Shown here piece after piece: positions 18,095 through 26,416 of a stretch of DNA of 40,191 nt. The first letter of the stretch is position 1, and the number at the start of each line of letters is the position of its first letter. Position numbers and translations under genes: made by a program. Where the stretch lies: positions 1 to 40,191 of the forward strand of contig CALFPJ010000010.1 of assembly GCA_937919655.1 (NCBI GenBank), read 5' to 3'. This stretch comes from an uncultured Gemmatimonadales bacterium (GTDB taxonomy: Bacteria; Gemmatimonadota; Gemmatimonadetes; Longimicrobiales; Gaopeijiaceae). The notes under the pieces are model-generated. The model was not told the DNA's origin. It searched no databases and worked only from the letters and a program-made list of their open reading frames with translations.

Positions 18095-19231
18095 ATGCTT
18101 CGCAACTTAATCAACCGATTCACCGCCGCCGGCGCACCTGACTCGCGAGTCCCACTCCGAGCGGCTGCCGCGGTAGTCGCGCTATTGGCCGTGGGCTTTT
18201 CCGCCGCCTCCGCCCAGGCGAACGCGCGCTGGTATCTCGGCACCTACTCGAACGACATCCTCGTTTGGGACGAAGGGACTGAAGAGGTCGTCGACCGGAT
18301 CACGGTGAATCACTTCATCCCGGCCGGGCTGACTGTCAACCAGAAAAAGAGCCGCCTCTACGTCTCAGATGCGACGTCCGAGTACATCGAGATCGTGGAC
18401 CTAGAGCGCGGCGAGATCACCGACGAGTTCACACTGTCTCAAGGCAACGTGACCTTCCGGATCGACGGCTTTGCACCGTCCCCCGATGACAGCGAGGCCA
18501 TCATCTTCGGCAAGCGGTACACCAAGATGCGCGACCGCTTCGTCGTGGAGGGCCCGTTCATTCTCGAATACGACATGAAAAAGAAGGCCGTAACAGACAC
18601 CATCGACTTCCCCAAGGGAGAGACGGTCGAGAACATCGGCTTTACCTACTCGCCAGACGGCAAGCTGCTCTACCTGTTCGCGGAAGACGTCATCGCGCTC
18701 GACGCGGAAACGTACGAAGAGGTAGACCGCTGGGAGATCTCCAAACCGCAGGAGCCGGGCCTCGGGCGCGCGAGCCTTCCGCTCGGATCAGGGACCTACG
18801 ACGCCGACGGTGTGGCGACGGGCTTGTACCGAGTGACGGACCCCGCGCAGAACCGCCGCATGATGGGCATCGCGCAGGTGCGACTGTCAGAAAAGGAAGT
18901 GGACTTCTTCACGGTCGGCGATCCACAGTCGATGCGTGGCTTCGCACTCGCGCCGGGCGGCGAAATGGCCTACAGCCTCCTCAGCGAGGTCGGTCGCTAT
19001 GAATTCTGGGAGTTCGACCTGGTGGGCAAGAAGCTCGCGCGCAGGCACGAGTTCGCTGGGCGTCCGCGCATAGGCATTCGCGTGAGCGCTGACGGAGAGA
19101 AGCTCTACATCTACGTGGCTGGAAACACGATCGACGTGTACGACCGCGCGACTTTCGAGTTCATGCGGTCCGTCACGTTCGACGAAGACATGGCTGGCGT
19201 AGTTGTGATCCCGCAGGGCGGCAACTTCTAA
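18095..19231 (+). CDS. Exported YVTN/WD40-like beta-propeller protein
   Basis: 378 residues from ATG 18095; the open frame extends upstream but this start gives a signal peptide (about residues 15-42, cut after ASAQ). No clear ribosome site is present. Repeated blade motifs are visible: GLTVNQKKSRLYVSD, SPDDSEAIIF, YSPDGKLLYLF, APGGEMAYSLL and SADGEKLYIYV, each followed by a 'drives-strand' such as TIDVYDRATFE. This is the surface or periplasmic YVTN propeller layout shared with quinohemoprotein amine dehydrogenase beta subunits, but no catalytic partner is nearby. Function unknown; binding or scaffold role is inferred. Confidence 0.75.
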   Translation: MLRNLINRFTAAGAPDSRVPLRAAAAVVALLAVGFSAASAQANARWYLGTYSNDILVWDEGTEEVVDRITVNHFIPAGLTVNQKKSRLYVSDATSEYIEIVDLERGEITDEFTLSQGNVTFRIDGFAPSPDDSEAIIFGKRYTKMRDRFVVEGPFILEYDMKKKAVTDTIDFPKGETVENIGFTYSPDGKLLYLFAEDVIALDAETYEEVDRWEISKPQEPGLGRASLPLGSGTYDADGVATGLYRVTDPAQNRRMMGIAQVRLSEKEVDFFTVGDPQSMRGFALAPGGEMAYSLLSEVGRYEFWEFDLVGKKLARRHEFAGRPRIGIRVSADGEKLYIYVAGNTIDVYDRATFEFMRSVTFDEDMAGVVVIPQGGNF

Positions 19232-19238
19232 CAGGCTT

Positions 19239-20054
19239 CTAGTGCTCTTCGGCCATCCCCTCGATGGTCACAAACGCGAGAATCTTCGCCGCGTAGTAGC
19301 GGTAAGAGCGTTCCCGAAACGCCATATAACTGACGGAAGCGGCAAGGATCCCAAGCAAGAAGAGCTGACCCCGAATAATCGGGAACGGCCCAATCGCCCC
19401 GGCACCGTCCAGCGCAGCCACTGGAGCCCACAGCGGTAGGGTAAAGGCCAGCGCGATCGACGGCAGGATGAAGGCGCGGGCGAGGCGGTACTGGTCCCGG
19501 CACACCTCGAATCGGTCATAGACGTCGGGCGCCTGTGCCATCACTTGGAATCCCATGTGATGGAGAATTGCGCCTGCCTTCACAACCCGATCCGGGGTCT
19601 CGTAATTCAGGACGTCTGCGTAATTCAGGCCACCTGGGAACGATTTGGCGGCCTCAAGCTCGCTCAGTCGCGCACTGACGGTGTCACTCGACAAGATGTC
19701 GAAACCCCATTGCAGCTTCCGCATATGAAACACGCTGCGGGACAACGTGTGCATCACCACACCGAGCGCGACGGATGCTGTAATGATCACCACGGCCCAT
19801 ACCACCGCCTGGAGCCCTGAGGCGTCCGCAAAGCCCTCAATATTGAACGTCGGCGACGCCACATCGCCCAGGACGATCATCCACATCACGGTATAAAGGC
19901 CCTGGATAAACGTCGTGGTACCAAGCGTAAACGGGCGCATGGTCTTGCTCACTGGAATGGAGATGTCCGCTACCTGATTAAGAGTGGTAATCACGAACAC
20001 TCGTGTCCACCCAGGCGCGGACCTCAGCCCGGTGCGCCTCGCCCGGTCTCGCAA
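19239..20054 (-). CDS. Four-TM membrane protein, unknown
   Basis: Up to 271 residues from TTG 20054; GTG 20000 and ATG 19940 are alternative starts and none has a clear ribosome site. Two hydrophobic helices lie in the N-terminal third (about residues 50-65 and 80-105). A soluble central region of about 80 residues contains CRDQYR. Two more helices end the protein (about 195-218 and 228-248). No family is recognised. It is convergent with the beta-propeller gene (only 7 bases between stops) and diverges from the lipoprotein at 20097. Confidence 0.6.
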   Translation of the reverse strand: MRDRARRTGLRSAPGWTRVFVITTLNQVADISIPVSKTMRPFTLGTTTFIQGLYTVMWMIVLGDVASPTFNIEGFADASGLQAVVWAVVIITASVALGVVMHTLSRSVFHMRKLQWGFDILSSDTVSARLSELEAAKSFPGGLNYADVLNYETPDRVVKAGAILHHMGFQVMAQAPDVYDRFEVCRDQYRLARAFILPSIALAFTLPLWAPVAALDGAGAIGPFPIIRGQLFLLGILAASVSYMAFRERSYRYYAAKILAFVTIEGMAEEH

Positions 20055-20096
20055 TACATTCTCAGCGTACCCCCGACCGATTCCTTGGAGACCATA

Positions 20097-20474
20097 ATGT
20101 TGAAGAGACTCCTGCCAACTCTCGTCGTGGCGTCCATGCTCGCCGCCTGTTCGTCGGGTCCACCACCGCCACCACCGCCGCCGCCGTTTACCCCTGCTGG
20201 CGAGTTCAACGTTTCCATCGATGCGATGGGGATGATGCTGGGTGGCCTGCTGATCATTGAAGGCGCGGACGGGGCCTATATCGGCTCTCTAGCCACCGAC
20301 ATGGTGACGGTCGAGCTTACGAACTTTGCGGTGAACGGCAATGAAGTGACGTTCGTCGGTAGCTCACCAGACTTTTCGCTCGCCTTCCACATCGCGATCG
20401 ATGGGGACGAGATGATGGGCAGCTTCGAAATCGCCGGCATGGGCGAAGGCTCTATCTCAGGCACCCGACGCTAG
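20097..20474 (+). CDS. Small lipoprotein with a polyproline linker
   Basis: 125 residues from ATG 20097 with GGAG six bases upstream. The N-terminus is a lipoprotein signal with lipobox LAAC (Cys19), followed by a run of nine prolines and then a roughly 90-residue beta-rich domain with alternating strands (VELTNFAVNGNEVTFVG, LAFHIAIDGDEMMGSF, GMGEGSISGTR). The domain resembles small lipocalin-like or calycin-like lipoproteins, which often bind hydrophobic molecules, but I cannot place it in a family. The proline run probably lifts the domain off the membrane. Confidence 0.7.
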   Translation: MLKRLLPTLVVASMLAACSSGPPPPPPPPPFTPAGEFNVSIDAMGMMLGGLLIIEGADGAYIGSLATDMVTVELTNFAVNGNEVTFVGSSPDFSLAFHIAIDGDEMMGSFEIAGMGEGSISGTRR

Positions 20475-20585
20475 TTCTCGTCGCAAGGTGTTGACCCACA
20501 CGGGCCTGAGGGGATCCGCGAGTCGAAAGTTGGGCCCGCTCTCGGTGACGGGGACGGGCCCGCCTTGGCTCGGAGGAGGAACCGA

Positions 20586-20705
20586 TTGAACGTGCTCGAC
20601 CCCCACTTCCGGCGTGCGCTTCGTTTCGTGCGTCCCTATGCGGGCGCGCTGGTCCCGGTCGTGGTGCTGTCGCTCGCCGGCACGGGCCTCAATCTGACGC
20701 TGCCC
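20586..20705 (+). pseudogene. 5' remnant of an ABC-exporter gene
   Basis: A TTG start follows a strong GGAGGAGGA ribosome site by five bases. The 40 codons read like the first membrane helix of an MsbA-type ABC exporter (DPHFRRALRFVRPYAGALV then VVVLSLAGTGLNLTLP). At about 20703-20707 the sequence switches without a break to the middle of a CDF transporter in another frame. The ABC frame runs on only to a stop at 20801. No ATP-binding domain is present in the window. Confidence 0.65.
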
Positions 20706-21127
20706 CCACACGGTCGGACGTCATGGCCACAATCGGCGTCCTCGCTGGTTTGCTCATCGCAGCCGCAGGGCACCCACAAGTCGACCCATGGATCACGCTG
20801 ATTGTCGCCGAGATCATCGCCCGCACGGGGTGGAAGATCGTAAGAGCATCGGTGCCGCTTCTTGTTGACGAACGCGCGGTAGACCCGGCCAACATCCGCG
20901 AAGTGGCCGAGCACGTCCACGGCGTCCGAGCCGCCTATGCGATTCGATCCAGAGGCCGCCCAGGCGCTGTCTTCGCAGAGCTGACGATCGGTGTCGATGC
21001 GAGCCTGGACGTCGCGGCATCCCACGACGTCGCAGATCAGGTCGAAGTCGACGTCACGTCGGAACTCAGCGCACGGCACGTCGTGGTGCACGTCGAGCCC
21101 TTTCCGCTCCCCCCCGCCACCGATTGA
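20706..21127 (+). pseudogene. 3' remnant of a cation diffusion facilitator (CDF) transporter
   Basis: About 140 codons match the second half of a CDF metal-proton antiporter: TRSDVMATIGVLAGLLIAA (part of the fifth membrane helix), the sixth helix with DPWITLIVAEIIARTGW, VPLLVDERAVDP, and the cytoplasmic ferredoxin-like domain ending HVVVHVEPF. The first four helices are missing. The HxxxD metal site of helix five is cut: the Asp remains but its His partner lies beyond the joint. An ATG at 20723 could start a fragment, which should be non-functional. Confidence 0.7.
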
Positions 21128-21192
21128 CGCGCGGCCGGGGATCCCGCACCCTGGCGGTATCCCTCAGGCGACCGGTGGTCGCGCGGGCCACC

Positions 21193-21215
21193 GTACCTCT
21201 TCAACAGCCTTCTAG
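21193..21215 (+). repeat. Solo copy of the MITE-like terminal repeat
   Basis: This 23-bp block matches 11201-11223 (the right end of the 91-bp element) at 21 of 23 positions. No inverted partner is seen nearby. It abuts and partly supplies the AGGAG ribosome site of the FMN dehydrogenase at 21227. A perfect GCGACC/GGTCGC hairpin lies just before it at 21168-21182. Confidence 0.6.
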
Positions 21216-21226
21216 GAGCGTCTCTC

Positions 21227-22465
21227 TTGTCGGACCTCATTCAACAGGCCGTCCGCCGCCGTGACTTCTTGCGATGGCTCGCGGCGAGCCCGCTGCTGCC
21301 TTACCTGGGCGGCTGCGACGTCTTCTCCGCGGGCGACGCCGTGGCTCAGGAAGCACCACGACGTGCGCTCGACGACCTTGTAGGCAGTGCGGCTGAGGCG
21401 CTCGATATCTTCGACATGGAGAAGGTCGCCGAATTCGTCATGCCTCCCGCTCACTTCGGCTACATCCAGACCGGAGTCGACGGCGAGGAGACGCAGCACA
21501 ACAACCGTGCGGGCTTCGAGCGCCTCTACGTGCGGCCACGACGCCTTGTGGACGTCAGTACGATCGACACCCGGGTGACACTGTTCGGCCGTGAATGGCA
21601 GTCCCCAATCATCGTGGCACCGGCAGGAAGCCAGCGCGCCTTTCATGCTGACGGAGAACTGGCAACCGCGAGGGCCGCGCAGGCTCGAGGACATCTCCAG
21701 GTGTTGTCGTCGGTGAGCTCGACCGGCGTCGAGGCGGTCAACGGTGCCCGGGGTGAGCCCGTGTGGTATCAGCTCTATGCCACTTCCAACTGGGACGTGA
21801 CTCAAGCGGTCGTCGCGCGGGTGCGCGAGGCGGGCTGCCCAACACTCGTGCTCACCGTGGACCTGCCTGGCAACAGCAATCGCCTCACCCAGGAGCGCTG
21901 GAAGCGCATTGATGACCGCGACTGCGCGAGCTGTCACCGAGAGGGCGGCCAGGCACCTCCCGTAAAGCCGATGTACCAAGGCACGTCGTACCAACCGTCG
22001 GACTTTCGCACAGCGGGCATGACGTGGGACTTCATCGGTCGTCTGCGAGGCATCACCGACCAGCGCATCATCGTGAAGGGGCTGGTCACAAGAGAAGACG
22101 CAGAGCTGGCCGTCGAGCACGGCGTGGACGCCGTGTGGGTTTCGAACCACGGAGGTCGTTCCGAGGGCAGCGGGCGCGCCACGATCGACGCGCTCCCCGA
22201 GATGGTCGAGGGAGTGCAGGGCCGGGTCCCGGTCATCGTAGACGGCGGCATTCGCAGGGGAACGGACGTATTCAAGGCGATGGCTCGCGGGGCGACGGCG
22301 GTCGCGATCGGCAGACCCTACCTGTGGGGGCTGGGGGCCTTCGGCCAGGAGGGCGTCGAGCGCGTGCTGCAGATTCTGCAGACAGAACTGGAGATCACCA
22401 TGCAGTTGGCTGGCACGCCGTCACTCGCGGATATCGGGGCCTCCTCGATCGGGGCAGGATCGTGA
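21227..22465 (+). CDS. Exported FMN-dependent alpha-hydroxy-acid dehydrogenase with a CxxCH heme motif
   Basis: 412 residues from TTG 21227, set by AGGAG at 21214-21218. The N-terminus combines a Tat-like RRRDFLRWL with a lipobox-like LGGC (Cys30), so a folded, lipid-anchored periplasmic enzyme is likely. The (beta/alpha)8 FMN barrel has all key residues: Tyr79 region, IIVAPAG (129-134), YQLYAT (181-186), catalytic Lys284 in IIVKGL, His308 and Arg311 in SNHGGR, and phosphate loop DGGIRRGTD. The family oxidises L-lactate, glycolate or mandelate. Unusually, the loop after strand four contains C-A-S-C-H at residues 233-237, the covalent heme c attachment motif. Delivery of electrons to cytochrome c through a built-in heme is inference. 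Confidence 0.88.
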   Translation: MSDLIQQAVRRRDFLRWLAASPLLPYLGGCDVFSAGDAVAQEAPRRALDDLVGSAAEALDIFDMEKVAEFVMPPAHFGYIQTGVDGEETQHNNRAGFERLYVRPRRLVDVSTIDTRVTLFGREWQSPIIVAPAGSQRAFHADGELATARAAQARGHLQVLSSVSSTGVEAVNGARGEPVWYQLYATSNWDVTQAVVARVREAGCPTLVLTVDLPGNSNRLTQERWKRIDDRDCASCHREGGQAPPVKPMYQGTSYQPSDFRTAGMTWDFIGRLRGITDQRIIVKGLVTREDAELAVEHGVDAVWVSNHGGRSEGSGRATIDALPEMVEGVQGRVPVIVDGGIRRGTDVFKAMARGATAVAIGRPYLWGLGAFGQEGVERVLQILQTELEITMQLAGTPSLADIGASSIGAGS

Positions 22466-22514
22466 CCGCGACCCGAGGCGCGCACTGACACGCGATTCCC
22501 CTTCTCTCGTTGGC

Positions 22515-24599
22515 GTGACCGACTCACTCTCGACCCCTCCAGCCGGCGACGCGCGGGAAGAGACGCTCTTCGGCATCGGATTGCTCGTCGTATGCGCGCT
22601 CGGGATGGTGCTGCGCGCCATGCACCTCGACATCCCCATGCGCTACGACGAGACGATCACCTACATGGCCTACGCATCCCAGGGATGGGAAGTCATTACG
22701 ACGGTCTACGACACACCGAACAACCACGTGCTTCACACGTTGCTCGTGAGTTGGCTGACGGACTGGTTCGGACCGGTGCCCATCATCATCAGGCTCCCGG
22801 CCTTCTTCGCAGGATGTATGCTCATTCCGATGGCGGCGTGGGTCGGATTCCAGGCCCACGGACGGAGCGCTGGACTCGTTGCCGCGACGATCGTCGCGAC
22901 ATCCCCGGTGCTCATCGAATTTTCGACGAATGCTCGGGGCTACACACTCCTTGCGTTATGCACACTGCTGGCCGTCGGGATCGGGCAAAGGTTGCTCGAC
23001 AAAGAGAGTCCGATCCTGTGGTTCGCCCTTGTCGAGGTTGGCGTGATTGGGTTCTTCACGTTGCCGATCATGGCGCTCCCGTGGGCGGGGCTCACGCTCT
23101 GGCTTGGCTTCAACCTTGCCCTGGAATCAGGCGGTCGAAGCGTCCGCGTCCGCCGCCTCGCCGTGCTCTTCGGGGCCAACCTCCTCGTAGGTGCGATCTC
23201 TATCGCGCTCTACCTGGGTATTCTCATGAATGCGGGCGTGGACGCCCTCGTGGCGAACCGGTTCGTTGAGCCTCAGACGCTACGGGACTTCTTCCTAGCG
23301 GCGCCCGGAGCAGCGAGAGACGTGATCGCACACTGGACCAGAGGCGTGCCTTGGCCGCTCTCCATCGCCGCGACAGCCGTCCTTCTCGCGGGCGTGCGTT
23401 GGCGGCCACGCCGGCACCCCTTCTCGTTCGCCCTGGCGGTCGTCGTAGGGGCAGTCGCGGTCATGCTCGTACAGCGGAATTTCGGAGAAGCGCGCACTTG
23501 GCTTTGGGTGTTACCCCTCGTCGCGGTCGGCTGTGGGATCGGCGTGGCCGAGACCGTGAAGCGGCTGGATCGCGCCCAAGGTGTCGTCGCGGGGACCGCG
23601 GCATCGGCCCTCATCGCGATCGTCATGGTCGCTCAGATTTTGGTCAAGCAACCCGTGCGCGGGTCCCTGGAAACGGGGACATTTCCAGAGGTGGAGGAGG
23701 TAGTGAAGGGTATCATGGAGCGGTTCCGTCCAGGGGACCTCGTCATGAGCGACTTCGTGACTTCGGAGCCAATCAAGTTTTATGTAAACCAATACGACAT
23801 CCCTCGGCGTGTCGCGGCCACAGGACCCGTTGGGGCCCGGAGTTGGGTCGTCCTCAACAAGCGAGGGGGGGCTGAGACGGATCGCCTAGACCGGCGCGTC
23901 GCTCGCCTCGGCGGTCCGAACCTAGACAACAGCCAACCGGTCTTCACCGTCGGAGAGGCGTCCGTGTACCTCTTCGGACGTCCCCCAGGCGGGCCGGACC
24001 CCCGGCTTCTGGAAGCGATCGATTGGTATACCGGCGTCGCTGGGCGCGTGGATGATCGCAGGGCACGCACATTGTTGCTCGAGGTATTAGAAGACACGGC
24101 CTCACCGCTATCGCGAATGTGGGTGGCCCGTTGCCACTCGCGGGGTCGCATGGGCTTCGTGCGGGACGAGGCGATGGCGAGCGGGATCGCTGTCACTGTC
24201 CTGCAGACCGTCCGTGACCTGGCCGACCTCGGCGAAGTAGAAGCGCAGTTCCTCATGGGGACAGCCTACGACGAGGGGCTCGGTGTGGACCCTGATCCCG
24301 CAGAGGCCATCCGCTGGTATCGCGCGGCGGCCGAGCGCGGGCACGTGCTCGCCCAACACAACCTCGGCAACATCTTCGCCGCCGGTCGCGGGATCGAGCC
24401 GGATCCGGAGGTCGCCGTGTATTGGTGGAAACTGGCAGCCGAACAGGGCGACGCGATCACACAGCTTCGACTCGGGGAGGCACACGAGGCTGGCAGCGGT
24501 GTGGCGCGTAACACCGAGATGGCGGTCGTGTGGTACACCCAGTCGGCGGAGCGCGGGAATGAAGACGCGAGGGCGGCGTTGGAGCGGCTCACGAACTAG
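22515..24599 (+). CDS. GT39-like membrane protein fused to C-terminal Sel1 repeats
   Basis: 694 residues starting at GTG 22515, 49 bases after the FMN dehydrogenase. Residues 18-380 hold about ten membrane helices. The first outer loop has RYDETITYM, matching the acidic D-E motif of ArnT/PMT-type (GT39, GT83) lipid-linked sugar transferases. A soluble region of about 100 residues follows (SDFVTSEPIKFYVNQYD). The C-terminus (about 570-690) has three Sel1-like repeats: AxFLMGTAYDEGLGV, AQHNLGNIFAAGRGI and TQLRLGEAHEAGSGV, each ending in a WYxxAAERG-like strand. Sugar transfer to a periplasmic acceptor is inferred from the fold; the Sel1 part probably mediates protein contacts. Confidence 0.75.
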   Translation: MTDSLSTPPAGDAREETLFGIGLLVVCALGMVLRAMHLDIPMRYDETITYMAYASQGWEVITTVYDTPNNHVLHTLLVSWLTDWFGPVPIIIRLPAFFAGCMLIPMAAWVGFQAHGRSAGLVAATIVATSPVLIEFSTNARGYTLLALCTLLAVGIGQRLLDKESPILWFALVEVGVIGFFTLPIMALPWAGLTLWLGFNLALESGGRSVRVRRLAVLFGANLLVGAISIALYLGILMNAGVDALVANRFVEPQTLRDFFLAAPGAARDVIAHWTRGVPWPLSIAATAVLLAGVRWRPRRHPFSFALAVVVGAVAVMLVQRNFGEARTWLWVLPLVAVGCGIGVAETVKRLDRAQGVVAGTAASALIAIVMVAQILVKQPVRGSLETGTFPEVEEVVKGIMERFRPGDLVMSDFVTSEPIKFYVNQYDIPRRVAATGPVGARSWVVLNKRGGAETDRLDRRVARLGGPNLDNSQPVFTVGEASVYLFGRPPGGPDPRLLEAIDWYTGVAGRVDDRRARTLLLEVLEDTASPLSRMWVARCHSRGRMGFVRDEAMASGIAVTVLQTVRDLADLGEVEAQFLMGTAYDEGLGVDPDPAEAIRWYRAAAERGHVLAQHNLGNIFAAGRGIEPDPEVAVYWWKLAAEQGDAITQLRLGEAHEAGSGVARNTEMAVVWYTQSAERGNEDARAALERLTN

Positions 24600-24708
24600 C
24601 GGCGGGCTCACCGATCCGTTTGCCGTATCCACACGAGATCACTAAGGTGGGCCGACGCCTCCCCCAGGCCACTACGTTGCGCACAGATGTGCCCGACAGG
24701 GGAAGCTC

Positions 24709-26310
24709 ATGGCAGATATCGTACTCGGACCGATTCTCTACGCCCGCCCCTCGACCGTAGAGGAATGGCGCTTCGAGGTTCACGTCACCGTCGCGGGTAA
24801 CGATGACGCTCCCCCTTCAGAGGGGCCGGACTTCGAAGTCCGTAATCCCAGCAACGTCGGCGTCACCGTGTCGACTCCCCAATTCGTCCACGAATTTGAA
24901 GGTCACCAAGTGCGGATTTGGGGCTGGTCGGTCAGCGTCGCCCGAGACGCCGTCGACCACCCGATCTACTACCAACTCAACGGCAAGCAGTACGGTCCCG
25001 TCGCGATTCCCCGGCGTTCCACCCTACCCCGCTTCGCCTTCTTTTCGTGCAACGGCTTCAGCGATCCGGCCGATGTTCATAAGGTCCAAAATCCCGTGTT
25101 GATGTGGGAGGACCTGATGGAGCGTCACGAGATCGGCCTCGGGACTGACTCGGTAGATGACCTTACCGGGATCCACCTCCTCGTGGGCGGTGGCGATCAG
25201 ATCTACTGCGATGCGCTCTGGCAAAAGCCAACCCTCCTCCGGCTGTCAGGGCACGCGGCTGCCCAGGTCTCTCCAGATGACCGGCAGCACATTCTCGGCG
25301 ACTACATCGCGTGGTATCAAAAGCAGTGGGGTCATCAAGCGATGGCTACCGCCATGAGTTGTATACCGGCGGTCATGACGTGGGACGACCACGACATCTT
25401 CGACGGCTGGGGCTCACACGCCGAGGCTCTCCAATCCACGGACCTCCACCAGGCCGTCTTTGAAGCCGCCAAAGAAACCTTCTCCGTTTTTCAACTGGGC
25501 GGGCAGACAAATCCTTTGGTGACCCGAGGTGAGTCTCATTTTCTCCAGATGCTGCATCTCGAGTCTGAGTACCAAACGGCCACCATGATTCTCCCGGACC
25601 TCAGGGGGAACCGCACCAGGACTCAGGTCCTGTCGGAGCAGCAATGGGCCGACCTGACCACCACGCTGTCGGACTTTCGCGCCTCGGAAGACCCCCGCGA
25701 GTCCTATCTGCTGCTCATCTCCGGGATTCCCGTCGTCTACCGTCGCACGCGAGCTGAGTGGATATCCGCTGGGGGTCTGGAGGACGACCGAAGAGATCAG
25801 TGGGAGCACGGCTCCCGTCGCAACGAGCGAACCAGGCTGATCCATCACCTTCTGGACGCGATCGGCCCCCGTGACCGCGCTGCCGTCATCTCCGGTGACG
25901 TTCATGTCGCGTCGAGAGGCCGCATTGTCTCGTCACTTCCGGGGCACCGGAGGGACGGAGTTGATTCGGTGATCCATCAGGTGACCTCTTCGGCCATCGT
26001 GCACCCCGAACCGAAGTTCCTTGAGTGGCTGGGCTTCACGGCCGCATCTACCGACTCGCCGTCTGTTGTGGGGAGCGGCATCACCACGGAGGTGCTTGAG
26101 ATCAGCCCCGAGGAGAAGTACGTCCGGGCGCGCAACTACGTCCTCGGCGCCTTCACAGCCCCCGTTGCAGCCGCGCCAAGCGGCCCCACGCATCAGGCCT
26201 CGACCGGAGCGTTGTGGCTTCAGTGGATCCGGGAGACGTCCGAGCACGGAAAGGCCGTTGCCGAGAGCATCCCAGAACAACTCGTGGTGCATGGAAGGGC
26301 ACGAAGCTGA
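24709..26310 (+). CDS. PhoD-like metallophosphatase
   Basis: 533 residues from ATG 24709 with a GGGGAAG ribosome site. No signal peptide is seen, so a cytosolic enzyme is likely. An N-terminal beta domain (about 1-105) precedes a metallophosphoesterase core: FFSCNG (about 111), GGGDQIYCD (about 161), WDDHDIFDGWGS (about 225) and SGDVHVASRG (about 395). These match PhoD-family motifs for metal-dependent hydrolysis of phosphate mono- or diesters, and the shape is closer to the cytosolic 'PhoD_2' proteins of fungi and bacteria than to exported PhoD. The substrate is unknown. Confidence 0.82.
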   Translation: MADIVLGPILYARPSTVEEWRFEVHVTVAGNDDAPPSEGPDFEVRNPSNVGVTVSTPQFVHEFEGHQVRIWGWSVSVARDAVDHPIYYQLNGKQYGPVAIPRRSTLPRFAFFSCNGFSDPADVHKVQNPVLMWEDLMERHEIGLGTDSVDDLTGIHLLVGGGDQIYCDALWQKPTLLRLSGHAAAQVSPDDRQHILGDYIAWYQKQWGHQAMATAMSCIPAVMTWDDHDIFDGWGSHAEALQSTDLHQAVFEAAKETFSVFQLGGQTNPLVTRGESHFLQMLHLESEYQTATMILPDLRGNRTRTQVLSEQQWADLTTTLSDFRASEDPRESYLLLISGIPVVYRRTRAEWISAGGLEDDRRDQWEHGSRRNERTRLIHHLLDAIGPRDRAAVISGDVHVASRGRIVSSLPGHRRDGVDSVIHQVTSSAIVHPEPKFLEWLGFTAASTDSPSVVGSGITTEVLEISPEEKYVRARNYVLGAFTAPVAAAPSGPTHQASTGALWLQWIRETSEHGKAVAESIPEQLVVHGRARS

Positions 26311-26354
26311 TCCAATGGGCTGAACCGGCCGACGATGCCCCCACCGGGAGCCGA

Positions 26355-26416
26355 CCTCCTCCTACCGCCCGCCTACGCAGCCCGCCCGCCTGCCTGCCGC
26401 CCTCCTACCGCCCTCC
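26355..26416. repeat. C-rich (minus strand G-rich) tract with a 13-bp direct repeat
   Basis: A 62-bp stretch made almost only of C, with T and a few G or A, fills the gap between convergent genes. The block CCTCCTACCGCCC occurs twice, at 26358-26370 and 26401-26413; the second copy contains the stop codon of the M20D gene. The minus strand has several GGG runs that could form a G-quadruplex just after that stop codon. Confidence 0.55.

Noticed and set aside
20155..20190. Proline-codon repeat in the small lipoprotein as a microsatellite switch
   Set aside because: The codons vary (CCA and CCG mixed), so it is a normal linker rather than a slippery repeat.
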